A stretch of 64,000 nt of DNA from positions 868,001 to 932,000 of the forward strand of contig JAVDKL010000001.1 in the NCBI GenBank assembly GCA_030849965.1. Reading direction: 5' to 3'. Position numbers and translations under genes: made by a program. Every line of letters begins with the position of its first letter. Within the stretch, counting starts at the first letter, position 1. Of this stretch, positions 18,801-27,527 are shown in pieces. The notes below the pieces were generated by a model. That model had not been told where the DNA came from. It saw only the letters and a list, made by a program, of their open reading frames with translations, and did no database searches. This stretch comes from Schauerella fraxinea (GTDB lineage: Bacteria > Pseudomonadota > Gammaproteobacteria > Burkholderiales > Burkholderiaceae_B).

Positions 18801-19372
18801 CACTGGAGGCGCTGGCCGCCGCCGACGCATTGCGCACGTTGGTGGGGCATCGCAGGCAAGCGCGTTGGCAGGCGGCCGCCAGTCAACCGCAGACAGGGTT
18901 GCTGCGCGATGCCGCCATCGTCGATGACGAGCAGCCGCAACTGGCCGCGCCGCGCGAATCGCAAACCATCTTCGACGATTACGGGTCGGTAGGGCTTACC
19001 CTCAACCGCCACCCGTTGCATCTGCTACGCGACGAATTGGGCAAGCGGCGCTTTGTGACGGCAGCGGTGCTGCGCGACTTTCCCAGCAAGCGCCTGTCGC
19101 GCGCCTGCGGACTCGTCACCATGCGGCAACGGCCGCAAACCGCCAAAGGCACGATCTTCGTCACACTCGAAGACGAAACCGGCGCCATCAATGTGATCGT
19201 GCGTCGTGCGTTGAGCGAGCGGCAACGCAAGGAACTGTTGGGTGCCACCCTGCTGGGGGTGTACGGGATCTGGCAGAACGAAAATAATGTGCGGCACTTG
19301 ATCGCCGAACGGCTGATCGACCTATCGATGCTGCTGGGCGATATCGATGCGCCCAGCCGTAATTTTCATTGA
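15842..19372 (+). CDS. dnaE2: Error-prone DNA polymerase DnaE2 with insertions in the PHP region
   Basis: A 1176-residue C-family polymerase that copies past lesions after SOS induction. The start at 15842 overlaps the imuB stop; an alternative ATG lies at 15851. An N-terminal PHP domain (MSNFTFLRGASHPEQLVDRA) is followed by the polymerase core with the catalytic PDIDVDF at 494-500 (Asp495, Asp497, Asp499). A helix-hairpin-helix region and a C-terminal OB fold (KGTIFVTLEDETGAINVIV) follow, ending SRNFH. Two low-complexity, charge-rich insertions interrupt the PHP domain at about residues 70-128 and 144-184, which explains why it is longer than most DnaE2 proteins (about 1030-1080). The rest is canonical. 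Confidence 0.94.
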   Translation: MPEMPSPLFSPELAGYAELTCMSNFTFLRGASHPEQLVDRARELGYTALAITDECSLGGVVRAHVEARKSAKEVDAQNRPPQVDDFPESDTGIEGDTLPGIDPRAGTESDDDASDAADAAPKAQADPEAPALHLIVGSTFTLSPPRARPARPARKRSAHAAALPAETEDGAKTDASDDTSEGDVPALTLVLLAQNREGYGNLSELITLARTRAPKGEYYLTRDDFTQPPAGYAHLAHVPDCLALLTPPYGIDAATLTAQACWLAATFPGRAALGLTLLHRSRDDLHRAAVEQAAAASGLIVAAAGQVEMHTRSRKPLHDVVAAIRLGTPVAACGYALKGNAEQHLRPRLRLASLYPPAALANTLALASRCTFSLNELKYEYPDEIVPEGMTPASFLRQETYAGAVRRFPDGLPEKVRHQIEKELDLIAQLRYEPYFLTVYDIVRFARGEGILCQGRGSAANSAVCYCLHITEVDPARTSVLFERFISIERNEPPDIDVDFEHQRREDVIQYIYKKYGRMRAALTAVVIAYRPRSVLRDTGRALGIDADVIDAAAKSHQWWDGKTELLRTFATCGLDAESPVAQQWAALAEMLMGFPRHMSQHPGGFVIARDKLSRLVPIENATMADRSVVQWDKDDLDAIGLLKVDVLALGMLSVIRRALEGVAWRRGRPFVMQDIPDDDRHTFDMICEADTVGVFQIESRAQMTMLPRLRPREFYDLVIEVAIVRPGPIQGGMVHPYLRRRQGLEDETYPSEAIREVLKRTLGVPIFQEQVMEIAMKGAGFSGGEADALRRSMAAWKRKGGVEKFRGKLIGGLISRGYSVEFAEAIFRQVEGFGEYGFPESHAASFALLAYASSWLKCHEPEAFLTALLNSQPMGFYSPSQLVQDARRHRVVVQPVDVMHSDWDATMHLGTLASNAAQSKIQGEVPYHLADHLVPATHPRPYVRLGLNLIKGLQKEAGLRIAQARREDAFTDVADMARRAGLDRAALEALAAADALRTLVGHRRQARWQAAASQPQTGLLRDAAIVDDEQPQLAAPRESQTIFDDYGSVGLTLNRHPLHLLRDELGKRRFVTAAVLRDFPSKRLSRACGLVTMRQRPQTAKGTIFVTLEDETGAINVIVRRALSERQRKELLGATLLGVYGIWQNENNVRHLIAERLIDLSMLLGDIDAPSRNFH

Positions 19373-19419
19373 GCCAGCACGACCAGTAAGGTCAAGTTTC
19401 TTCAAGTGCCTGGGTTCGC

Positions 19420-20667
19420 TCAAGGCTCAAAAGGCGCCGCATCTATCGGCGTCGATGTCCCCGCGATCAAGCGCGTCAACAACGCCGCGCTGCCGCACGC
19501 CAAAGTAAATCCCAGCGCGCCCTGCCCCACGTTCACCCACAGGTTGTCGGCGGCCGGGCTTTTGCCGATAAGCGGCTTGCCGGTTGGCGTGGCCGGTCGC
19601 AATCCCGCCCATGCCACCGCGCGGTCCAGATCCAGATGCGGAAACAAGGCGTGCACTTGCTCCTTCAGCAACGCAATGCGAACGGGGTCGATCTTGGCAT
19701 CGCGGCTACCGATGTCCACCATTGCCGCAATGCGCAGCACGCGTCCGATGCGTGCATACACGATGCGCCGTTCGTAATCGGTCACGCTGATGGACGGCGC
19801 GGTGATGTCGTCGTCTGCCAACGGCACACTCAAGCTGTACCCCTTCAAGGGATAGATCGGTACGTCATGGCCCACGGGGCTCAGCAATTGCCGGCTGCCG
19901 GTGCCAGTCGCCACCACATAGGCATCCGCGCGGATGTCGCCCAACGCGGTTTCAACGGCCTCGATGTGGCGACCCCGGCGGCGCAGCTTGCGCACGGGGT
20001 TGCTCATTGTGCGCGTCACGTTGGGCAATCCGCCCAAGAGATCGAACACGCCTTCGGTAAACAAGCGGCAATCGCCGGCCTCTTCACCCGGCGTAAAAAT
20101 CGCACCAGCCAGATCGCTGCCCATAGCGGCCAACGACGGTTCCAGCGCCAACGTTTCCGCAGCACTCAACACCCGTTGCTCAGCGCCGCGCGCGGTCTGA
20201 TACGCGACCAGGGCACGCGCTTTCTCGAGTAATTCGGGACTGCGATACGCGATGATTTTGCCGTTGCGCACATGACCGAATTCGATCGGCGTTTCCGCCA
20301 ACCAGGCATTCATCGTGTCGCGGCTCAGATACGACAAGCGCAGCATCTGGGCCGTGGTTTCGTCCGATACGCTCGCCCGGCATGCCTGCACGAACGCCAG
20401 GCTCCAGCGCCACTGATGCACATCCATCCGCGGGCGAAATCGCAACGGCGACTCCTGCCGCAGCAACCAGCCCGGCACATTGGGCAATACACCGGGCCCG
20501 GCCAACGGCGCCACATAGCTGTAGCTCAATTGACCGCCGTTGGCGAAACTGGACACCTCGGCCGGCCGCTCGCGCGCATCGGTCAATGTGACCGTATGAC
20601 CGGCTTTGGCCAAGCTGTAGGCGGTGGTGACGCCTATCACGCCCGCACCGATGACGCACACATGCAT
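19420..20667 (-). CDS. FAD-dependent D-amino-acid dehydrogenase (DadA-like)
   Basis: A 415-residue flavoprotein of the DAO/DadA family. It starts with a dinucleotide-binding fold, MHVCVIGAGVIGVTTAY (G7-x-G9-x2-G12). The family blocks ANGGQLSYSYVAPLAGP and YPLKGYSLSVP, and the closing RPATPTGKPLIG, are visible. Such enzymes oxidise D-amino acids to 2-oxo acids and pass electrons to the respiratory chain at the inner membrane. A LysR regulator is divergently encoded 94 bp away and probably controls it. Several DadA paralogues are common in Burkholderiales, so the exact substrate is open. Confidence 0.87.
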   Translation of the reverse strand: MHVCVIGAGVIGVTTAYSLAKAGHTVTLTDARERPAEVSSFANGGQLSYSYVAPLAGPGVLPNVPGWLLRQESPLRFRPRMDVHQWRWSLAFVQACRASVSDETTAQMLRLSYLSRDTMNAWLAETPIEFGHVRNGKIIAYRSPELLEKARALVAYQTARGAEQRVLSAAETLALEPSLAAMGSDLAGAIFTPGEEAGDCRLFTEGVFDLLGGLPNVTRTMSNPVRKLRRRGRHIEAVETALGDIRADAYVVATGTGSRQLLSPVGHDVPIYPLKGYSLSVPLADDDITAPSISVTDYERRIVYARIGRVLRIAAMVDIGSRDAKIDPVRIALLKEQVHALFPHLDLDRAVAWAGLRPATPTGKPLIGKSPAADNLWVNVGQGALGFTLACGSAALLTRLIAGTSTPIDAAPFEP

Positions 20668-20761
20668 GACGCATTCCTATCGAGAATGGATTTTTTCAAT
20701 TCTCGACCACGCGTTCCAAGTCAACAAATGCCAAACACGCCAGCATCCATAACCTCAGGCT

Positions 20762-21715
20762 ATGATCCCGAGTACGATGCGACTTCGCCATATTGAACTG
20801 ATTCAAGCCATTCTCGCTACCGGCTCGCTTACCCAGGCCGCAGCGGCGCTGCACATTTCCCAGCCCGCGGCGAGCAAAATGCTCGCGCACGCCGAGGCGC
20901 AATTGGGCTTCAAGCTCTTCGAACGGGTAAAGGGAAGACTGCGCGCGACGCGCGAGGCCGATATCCTCACGCCAGAAATCGATCGTTTATCGACAGATCT
21001 GGATGGCATTCGTCGGCTGGCGATCAATCTGCGCCATCACCCCAGCGGTCACTTGCGGGTGGGGTGCGCACCCGGCCTGGGCCTGGGCTTGTTGCCGCAT
21101 GCAATCCGGATCAGCCGCGACCGGCACCCCGGCATCACATTCGCCGTGCATACCCATCACACCAGCGAACTCATCAACAAGCTGCAACTGCGCGAGATCG
21201 ATATCGCGCTGACCTTCGAACCTCCCGTCGCACCTGGTATCGCAGCGGTGCCGTTGGGGCATTCGCAACTGGTGATACTGGACGCGCTACCGGCCGAGGG
21301 CATCGGCCACGACACAGTCTCGTTGAGCGATATTCCGCACGATGCGCTCATCGCGCTGGATATGCACGATCCGCTTGGCGGCAAGGTGCATCGCGCGCTC
21401 AATGTCGACGCGGCCTCCCCGCCCATCGCCCCGCTTCAAGTGCAAACCCACTACGTGGCCTGCGCGCTGGCCGATGCAGGCTGCGGCGTCGCCATCGTCG
21501 ACGCCTATACCGCCCACGCCATGCGTCGCGCCCACACCCGCATCCGCCGCATCACGCCCATGATCGGTTTTCGCGTGGATGCCTTGCTCCTGGCCAGCGA
21601 CGCCCCCTCGGCCTTGATACGCGGCTTTATCGAGAGCTTGCGTACGGCGTGTGCGCAAGCGCCCGACAGCACGGGCGCGCTTGACGCCGTTGATACAATG
21701 GCGGCTTCCGATTAA
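20762..21715 (+). CDS. LysR-family transcriptional regulator
   Basis: A 317-residue LysR regulator. The N-terminal helix-turn-helix reads LTQAAAALHISQPAASKMLAHAEAQLGFKLF. The remaining part is a LysR-type ligand-binding domain with LRVGCAPGLGLGLLPHAI and DIALTFEPPVAPGI. It is divergent from the D-amino-acid dehydrogenase-like gene, the usual arrangement for a LysR activator and its target, so that gene is the first candidate target. An alternative ATG at 20777 gives MRLRHIELIQ. The effector is unknown. Confidence 0.9.
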   Translation: MIPSTMRLRHIELIQAILATGSLTQAAAALHISQPAASKMLAHAEAQLGFKLFERVKGRLRATREADILTPEIDRLSTDLDGIRRLAINLRHHPSGHLRVGCAPGLGLGLLPHAIRISRDRHPGITFAVHTHHTSELINKLQLREIDIALTFEPPVAPGIAAVPLGHSQLVILDALPAEGIGHDTVSLSDIPHDALIALDMHDPLGGKVHRALNVDAASPPIAPLQVQTHYVACALADAGCGVAIVDAYTAHAMRRAHTRIRRITPMIGFRVDALLLASDAPSALIRGFIESLRTACAQAPDSTGALDAVDTMAASD

Positions 21716-21735
21716 GACTTTCCAGGTTCATCGCC

Positions 21736-22197
21736 ATGACTTCGCCCGTCCTTAAAGAGCAACTTTCCCAGGCCATCAAGGACGCCATGCGCGCCCGCGC
21801 CAGCGAACGGTTGACGACGCTTCGTCTGCTTTCCGCCGCGATCAAGCAAAAGGAAGTCGACGAGCGACGCGAATTGAGCGATGCCGACGTCACCGCGATC
21901 ATTGAAAAACAGGTCAAGCAACGTCGCGAGTCGATTGCCGCCTACGATCAGGCGGGCCGCACCGAGACTGCCGATCAGGAACGTGCCGAAATCGTCATCC
22001 TGCAGGAGTTCTTGCCGAAAGCCGCCACGCAGGAAGAGATCGATGCCGTGGTCGACGCTGCCGTGGCAGAAGTGCAAGCGACCGGCGTGACCGGCGCACC
22101 CGCCATGGGCAAAGTCATGGCAATCGTCAAGCAGGCACTGGCCGGCAAAGCCGAAATGACGGCCGTCTCCAAGCAAGTGAAAGCCCGCCTGGGCTGA
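21736..22197 (+). CDS. yqeY: YqeY/GatB-like protein
   Basis: A 153-residue cytoplasmic helical protein of the GatB/YqeY family. It shares the C-terminal helical domain of the amidotransferase subunit GatB; its own function is not firmly defined, though a tRNA-related role is often proposed. The motifs LKEQLSQAIKDAMRA, TLRLLSAAIKQKEVDER and VTGAPAMGKVMAIVKQ are typical. It starts 20 bp after the LysR stop and might be co-transcribed or have its own promoter. In many betaproteobacteria it lies between rpsU and dnaG, which is not the case here. Confidence 0.9.
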   Translation: MTSPVLKEQLSQAIKDAMRARASERLTTLRLLSAAIKQKEVDERRELSDADVTAIIEKQVKQRRESIAAYDQAGRTETADQERAEIVILQEFLPKAATQEEIDAVVDAAVAEVQATGVTGAPAMGKVMAIVKQALAGKAEMTAVSKQVKARLG

Positions 22198-22248
22198 GAC
22201 GATAACCTGAACGCACACGGCGGGGTTGATCGCGACCGCTAGCCCCCA

Positions 22249-25047
22249 CTATCGCGGGTTGCGGTTGACTTCAATCGTCAACGCCGCTGCCAAGGTATCG
22301 ATACCGCGCCCGATCGTCGACCAGACGACGGGCGCTTTTTCTTCACTGGCAGCCAGTTCGATCGCCAACGCCGCTTCGGCCGAACGCGAAAAGCCCATCG
22401 AAAACGCCGCGCCCTTGATGCGGTGGGAATACGCAAACACCCCCTTGCGATCGCGCGATTCGAACGCGGCGCGCAAGCCGCTCATGTCCTCGTCACAGGT
22501 TTGCACAAACAACGCAACAAGCGCCGCCGTGTCGCGGCGCGGCGGCACGCTGTCAATGATTTCGTCGGTGGTGATGGGGGCCGCCTCGTCGGCCAGCGCC
22601 TCAGCCACCGACTCCAGCCAGAGCGCCAAGGTGTCACGCAGCAACGCCACGTCGAGCGGTTTGAGCATCACGCCGTCCATGCCGCTCTTCAGGCAACGTT
22701 GCACGTGCGCCGGCTCGGAATGGGCCGATAACGCGAGGATGGGCGTGCGCGCAGAGCCGCGCATGCCTTCGTCCAGCCGCATGCGCCGCGCGACTTCATA
22801 ACCATCGGGCTCGGGCATATGGCAATCGAGCAGCACCGCATCGAACTCGCCCACTTCCCACGCTGCCAGCCCGCTATCGCCGCCGTCGCACAGTTCGAAC
22901 GTCCAGCCCAGCACACCGAGCTGCGCGGCGACGACCTCGCGGTTGACCGGATTGTCGTCGATGACCAATAGGTGCGGCACCCGCACCCCATCGATCAGCA
23001 GCGTCGGCCCCAAGTCCGGCGCCTTTGGTGCCATCGGTTCTACAGCCTCCGATGGCACCAAAGGCACCGACTCGCGATCGTCATCACTCTTGCCTGACAC
23101 CGACGGCATGGACGGGGCGGAGGGCACGAGATACATCGTGGGTGCTGCCGCCGTCAAGCCGGCAGGCACACGGACGCCATCGCGATCGACCGCACCCCCA
23201 AAATCGTCGCCTGCGTCGCGGTGACGCCCATCACCTGCATCGGGGTCGATATCGCCCACCCCCACCATCGGTGTCACATCGCGCAGCGCGGCCTCGACAT
23301 GGCGATCCATCGGCGCCAACGTCGCCACGTCGATCGCCTGCACAGCAGGCCGCTCCAATGCCAATGGGGCGGCACTTCCCGAAGCGAGCACCGCCGCCGG
23401 CAAGACCCCACCCACCACCACGATGGGAATCGTGAACATCGCGGAGGTGCCTTGTCCGGGTCGCGACGTCAACGCGATATCGCCCCCCATCAAGGTGACG
23501 ATCTCACGGCAGATCGCCAGACCCAAACCGGTGCCCTGCCCCTGCGCGCCTTTGCCTGACTGTTCGTAATCCTCAAACACGCGATCGATATCCGCTGACG
23601 CAATGCCCACCCCGGTGTCGCTCACGGTCGTCATGAGCACCGTGCCGCGCGGGCCCTGCTCCACGCGCAACGACACGTCGATCCGGCCACTGGTGGTGAA
23701 CTTGAGCGCATTCGATAGCAGGTTGAGCAGCACCTGCCGGTAGCGCCCGCCGTCGACTTCAACCATCAACGGCCGCGGTGCATCGGTTGCCAGCAGCACG
23801 CCTTTTTGATTGGCCGGCACACGAAATACATCGAGGGTTTCGTGCACCAGCGTGGCGATATCGAACGCGGCCGGTGCGACCGAAATCTTGCCTGCGCGCA
23901 ATTTGGAAAGGTCGAGCAGATTGTTGACCGTATCCAGCAGCACATGCGCGCCAGTTCGCGCGGTAGCCAGCAGGCGCGCGCGGTCGGGGGAATCGGGTTG
24001 GTGGGAAAGGACGTCGATCGGGCCGACCACGGCATTCATCGCGGTGCGGATCTCGTGGCTCATCACGGCCAGAAAACGCGACTTTTCTTCGGCGGCGTGT
24101 CGCGCGGCGCGGCGCGCCTTGATCGAGAGCACCGCCACCGTTACCAGCGAAATCAACAGCAACAGCACCAACGCGCCTTCGCGCCAGTAGTACGCCAGCA
24201 GCGCCCGCGCATTGGGCCGGCCAAAATCGGCGAGGTCGAACCAGCGATTGAAAATGACGTCGGTTTCGAACGCGGTCTGCGCAAGCAGTGCTTTGTTGAG
24301 CACGCTTTGCAGCAGCAGCGCGCGCGGTTGCACGCGCATGCTGAGCACCACCGGCAGGTCGGACACCGTGCCGGCCACGCTCAGCACGCCTCGGTAAGCC
24401 CGTCGCATGATGGGCAGAAACGCGACCTCAGGGCCCATGGCGACGTCTGCCTGGCCTTGAATCACGGCCTCGAGCGCCGCGATCGGACTGTTGCGTGTGA
24501 CCACGATGGCGCCGGGCACACGATCCTCGAGCCAATCGGCTTCTCGCCCCCCCTTGGTGATGGCCACGCGCAAACCATCGAGATTGGCCGCCTCGAGCAC
24601 GACCGGCTGCGAGTCGCGCCCCACCACGATCGTGGCACCGCTGTAATGCGGCGACACGCGCAACGAGGCGCCCAGGGGTTCACTCAAACGGCGCTGTCCG
24701 GTCAAGCCCGGCAGAAGGTCGATCCAATCGGCGTTGAAAAGCCGCACCGCATCGGCGCCGGACGCAGCAGGCACGAAGGCAAATCGCAACCCGGTATCGG
24801 CCTCGATGGTTTTCAGAAACTCGACCATCAATCCCTGCGGCGTGCCGTTCTCGACATACTCGAGCGGGCGCAGATTGGGATCGACGCTATAACGCACCAC
24901 CGGCTCGGTCGCGAGCCAGGCCTTTTCCTCGGGAGTGAATGCGATGCTGTCTGCCGCATGCGCCCATTGCATGCCAGCCGCGCACACCAGAGTGAGCGCG
25001 AGCATCACGCCCTTTCGCCATGCGCGTAGGCGTTTCGCGGCGATCAT
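22249..25047 (-). CDS. BvgS-like hybrid sensor kinase (VFT-HisKA-HATPase-REC-HPt)
   Basis: A 932-residue inner-membrane phosphorelay kinase. The ATG at 25047 overlaps the stop of the upstream regulator gene (TGATG) and is preferred to GTGs at 25050 and 25053. Order: signal peptide (to about 32), one periplasmic solute-binding (Venus-flytrap) domain, a membrane helix near 285-310, then a dimerisation/phosphoacceptor domain with His331 (SHEIRTAMN). The ATPase domain (NLLSNALKF, DTGVGI, GTGLGLAI) is followed by a long loose linker, a receiver with Asp741 (LLDCHMPEPDG) and an HPt with His875 (SHRIKGAAF). BvgS of Bordetella has two flytrap domains and a PAS domain; here there is one flytrap and no PAS. 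It should signal to the LuxR-type regulator encoded just upstream. Confidence 0.92.
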   Translation of the reverse strand: MIAAKRLRAWRKGVMLALTLVCAAGMQWAHAADSIAFTPEEKAWLATEPVVRYSVDPNLRPLEYVENGTPQGLMVEFLKTIEADTGLRFAFVPAASGADAVRLFNADWIDLLPGLTGQRRLSEPLGASLRVSPHYSGATIVVGRDSQPVVLEAANLDGLRVAITKGGREADWLEDRVPGAIVVTRNSPIAALEAVIQGQADVAMGPEVAFLPIMRRAYRGVLSVAGTVSDLPVVLSMRVQPRALLLQSVLNKALLAQTAFETDVIFNRWFDLADFGRPNARALLAYYWREGALVLLLLISLVTVAVLSIKARRAARHAAEEKSRFLAVMSHEIRTAMNAVVGPIDVLSHQPDSPDRARLLATARTGAHVLLDTVNNLLDLSKLRAGKISVAPAAFDIATLVHETLDVFRVPANQKGVLLATDAPRPLMVEVDGGRYRQVLLNLLSNALKFTTSGRIDVSLRVEQGPRGTVLMTTVSDTGVGIASADIDRVFEDYEQSGKGAQGQGTGLGLAICREIVTLMGGDIALTSRPGQGTSAMFTIPIVVVGGVLPAAVLASGSAAPLALERPAVQAIDVATLAPMDRHVEAALRDVTPMVGVGDIDPDAGDGRHRDAGDDFGGAVDRDGVRVPAGLTAAAPTMYLVPSAPSMPSVSGKSDDDRESVPLVPSEAVEPMAPKAPDLGPTLLIDGVRVPHLLVIDDNPVNREVVAAQLGVLGWTFELCDGGDSGLAAWEVGEFDAVLLDCHMPEPDGYEVARRMRLDEGMRGSARTPILALSAHSEPAHVQRCLKSGMDGVMLKPLDVALLRDTLALWLESVAEALADEAAPITTDEIIDSVPPRRDTAALVALFVQTCDEDMSGLRAAFESRDRKGVFAYSHRIKGAAFSMGFSRSAEAALAIELAASEEKAPVVWSTIGRGIDTLAAALTIEVNRNPR
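23021..23065. repeat. Perfect 17-bp inverted repeat inside the kinase linker
   Basis: GCCTTTGGTGCCATCGG at 23021-23037 is repeated in perfect inverted form at 23049-23065 with an 11-base loop. It falls in the coding region for the low-complexity linker between the ATPase and receiver domains of the BvgS-like kinase. The mRNA would form a strong hairpin here. No T run follows on either strand. Confidence 0.75.
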
Positions 25048-25751
25048 CACCACGCGCCCGATCCGTCGCGCAACGAGGCGAGCTCCGCAATCGAGCGGAT
25101 GCCGAGCTTCTTAAAGGCGGTCTGCTTTTGATTGCTGATGGTTTTCACGCTGCGTGAGAATTTCGCCGCCACTTCCCCCACCAGCATGCCGTCCAGAAAA
25201 CAGCGCATGACCTCTTGCTCACGCCGAGACAGGCGTGCCATCAGAAGGGCCAGGGCTCGGTCGTCATTGTCATCGGCAGGCGTATCGGCATGGGACGCGT
25301 CCGACGCTTCGGCCAGGCCCGCCATGCGCGCCGTGGAAATGTCGCTCAAGTACCGCTGCCCCATGGCGACCGCGCGCACCGCCATGAGCAGGCTGCTGAC
25401 CGGTTCGCGTTTGCTGATGAACCCCAATGCCCCGGCCTGAAGCACGAGCGATACCGTGGCGGCATTGTCGTGTGCCGACGCCACCAGGAGCGCCAGATCG
25501 GGATAGCGGCTGCGCAACGCGGCAATGAGGTTGATGCCATCGACGTCGCGCGCGCCCAAGGCGTAGTCCATGACCAGCACGTCGAGCGCCAGTCCGGCGC
25601 GCAGCGCCGCAGACAACGCCGCCGACGATTCGAACAACCCCGCCACGATGATCGATTCATCGCGTTGCAGGGCGGCAGCGTAACCCTCGCGCACCACGGC
25701 ATGGTCGTCGAGCAGGGCAACACGAGTGATCTTCGGCGATTTTGCTGTCAT
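25047..25751 (-). CDS. BvgA-like response regulator (NarL/FixJ family)
   Basis: A 234-residue response regulator. The ATG at 25751 places the receiver at the N-terminus (ITRVALLDDHAVVREGYAAAL); a longer frame upstream adds only non-conserved residues. The phosphoacceptor is the Asp in VLVMDYALG, and the fold ends with the conserved lysine in FISKREP. A LuxR-type helix-turn-helix follows (LSRREQEVMRCFLDGM, then IGEV-like VGEVAAKFSRSVKTISNQK). Its stop overlaps the start of the hybrid kinase, so the two are co-transcribed in bvgA-bvgS order and form a cognate pair. Target genes are unknown. Confidence 0.92.
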   Translation of the reverse strand: MTAKSPKITRVALLDDHAVVREGYAAALQRDESIIVAGLFESSAALSAALRAGLALDVLVMDYALGARDVDGINLIAALRSRYPDLALLVASAHDNAATVSLVLQAGALGFISKREPVSSLLMAVRAVAMGQRYLSDISTARMAGLAEASDASHADTPADDNDDRALALLMARLSRREQEVMRCFLDGMLVGEVAAKFSRSVKTISNQKQTAFKKLGIRSIAELASLRDGSGAW

Positions 25752-25853
25752 GGCTTTCGAGTGTGTTGCGCCAGCCCGCAGACGACGTGAGGAGCACAGT
25801 CTAGCAGCGCACCGGGCTTCCCAAAAGAGCGGGTATGTTGGCAAACGTCGACG

Positions 25854-27005
25854 TCACTCGGCAAACAAATCTCCTTGCGAGGGCCCACTGTCTTCTTCGG
25901 TCGCACCCGCGCCGGACAAGGCGCCCACGCGCACGCCCAACAATCGAATGCGCTGATCGGCTGGTACCCGACGGGTGCATTCGGCCGCGGCGCGCCGGAT
26001 CACGGCGGCATCCGCCGTGGCCACCGGCAGCGTCACATCGCGCGTCACCGTCCGAAAATCCGCATATCGGAGTTTGATCCCGATGGTGCGACCCACGCAG
26101 CCTTTGCGGCGCAGATCGTCGGCCACCTTGGCGCACAGCTCGGCAAACTTGACCGTCAAGACGTCGCGGTCGTGACGCGTATGCAGATCGCGTTCGAAGG
26201 TGGTTTCGCGGCTGATCGACTTGGGATCCGAGTGCGTGCTGATCTCACGATCGTCGATGCCGCGCGACGCGTTGTGCAACCACGCGGCATAGGTGCGCCC
26301 GAAGTTCGCTTGCAACAAATCAGCGCTCGCTCGCGCCAGATCGGCCACGGTATGAATGCCCAGCAAGCTCAATTTCTCGCTCGCCTTGGGGCCGATGCCG
26401 TTGATCTTGCGCGCCGCCAGCGGCCAGATGCGCGCCTCGATGTCGTCGTGCGTCAGCACGGTCAACCCATTGGGCTTGTCGAGCTCACTGCTGATCTTGG
26501 CCAATAATTTATTGGGCGCCACGCCGATCGAACAGGTCAGGCCCGTGGCAGTGTGTACTGCTTCTTTGATACGCGCGGCCAACGCACGCGTTTCGCCCGG
26601 TTCCGGCGTCAGATCGATATAGATTTCGTCGATGCCACGGTCTTCGATCAGCGGCGCGATGCTCGCCACCGCCGCCTTGAACAAGCGCGAATAATGCCGG
26701 TAGGAGTCGAAATCGGCCGGCAGCAAAATTGCCTCGGGCGCCAGTTGCGCGGCTTTCATCAGGCCCATGGCCGAAAACACGCCCAATGCACGCGCCTCGT
26801 AGGTCGACGTGGTCACCACCCCGCGGCCGGCGTACCCCTGCAGTTTGGGAAACAGACTCCCGTCGTGTTCGCGATCGGCGGGCTTTGCCGATCGGCCGCC
26901 GATCACGACCGGCAGGCCTTTCAATTCGGGATAGCGCAGCAGCTCCACAGACGCGTAAAACGCGTCCATATCGAGATGGGCAATGCGACGGGTGGCGGCA
27001 GTCAT
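25854..27005 (-). CDS. dinB: DNA polymerase IV
   Basis: A 383-residue Y-family translesion polymerase. The ATG at 27005 is used; the in-frame TTG at 27020 is less likely. Catalytic residues are intact: [12 protein letters not shown] near the N-terminus and [13 protein letters not shown] helix-hairpin-helix ([24 protein letters not shown]) and little-finger domain follow. The last residues QGDLFAE form a standard beta-clamp-binding motif. No CTGT-N8-ACAG LexA box is visible in the 90-bp divergent region shared with the thioesterase gene, so SOS control is not supported by sequence. Confidence 0.95.
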   Translation of the reverse strand: MTAATRRIAHLDMDAFYASVELLRYPELKGLPVVIGGRSAKPADREHDGSLFPKLQGYAGRGVVTTSTYEARALGVFSAMGLMKAAQLAPEAILLPADFDSYRHYSRLFKAAVASIAPLIEDRGIDEIYIDLTPEPGETRALAARIKEAVHTATGLTCSIGVAPNKLLAKISSELDKPNGLTVLTHDDIEARIWPLAARKINGIGPKASEKLSLLGIHTVADLARASADLLQANFGRTYAAWLHNASRGIDDREISTHSDPKSISRETTFERDLHTRHDRDVLTVKFAELCAKVADDLRRKGCVGRTIGIKLRYADFRTVTRDVTLPVATADAAVIRRAAAECTRRVPADQRIRLLGVRVGALSGAGATEEDSGPSQGDLFAE

Positions 27006-27095
27006 GGGCCGGTCAATCAAATTAAGTGTTCAAAGCGAATATTATTGCCGCTGATCCGAGCGACTGCGGCAACCGACCCTTTTTCACATTCACCG

Positions 27096-27524
27096 ATGAC
27101 CGACACCTCACCTTCCCCGTCTCCCACACTGTATTTCGGCTGGGACATTCCATTCATGGCATACGTTGGCCTGGTGCCGATCAGTCTCGATGAGAACGGC
27201 ATGCGCGGCAGATTGCCGTTCAAACCCGAACTCACCAATAATCGCGGCGACGTGCACGGCGGCACATTGATGAGCGTGCTGGATTTTGCCATGGGATCGG
27301 CAGCCCGCTTCGGCAACGACACCGGCAGCGGCGTGGCCACCATCAATATGAATACCGATTTTCTGTCGCCCGGCACAGGCGATTTGTCGATCGAGGGGCG
27401 CTGCACGCGCCGTGGCCGCTCGATCGCCTTCTGCGAAGGCATCATTTACGACAGCCAAGGCCAGATCGTAGCGCGCGCCACGGCCGCGTTCAAAATCCTG
27501 CAACGCCGCCCCGGTGGCGACTGA
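27096..27524 (+). CDS. PaaI-type hotdog thioesterase
   Basis: A 142-residue protein of the hotdog-fold acyl-CoA thioesterase family, which hydrolyses CoA thioesters in the cytoplasm. The ATG at 27096 begins the conserved part; the open frame extends upstream only through the divergent promoter region. The active-site segment [20 protein letters not shown] carries the HGG motif. The later strand [17 protein letters not shown] and the closing [10 protein letters not shown] are typical. The stop lies directly before a 14-bp tandem array. The acyl substrate cannot be predicted. Confidence 0.85.
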   Translation: MTDTSPSPSPTLYFGWDIPFMAYVGLVPISLDENGMRGRLPFKPELTNNRGDVHGGTLMSVLDFAMGSAARFGNDTGSGVATINMNTDFLSPGTGDLSIEGRCTRRGRSIAFCEGIIYDSQGQIVARATAAFKILQRRPGGD

Positions 27525-27527
27525 GCG

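Noticed and set aside
27006-27095. LexA box in the dinB/thioesterase divergent region
   Set aside because: No CTGT-N8-ACAG or close variant could be found; only the imuA upstream region has one.
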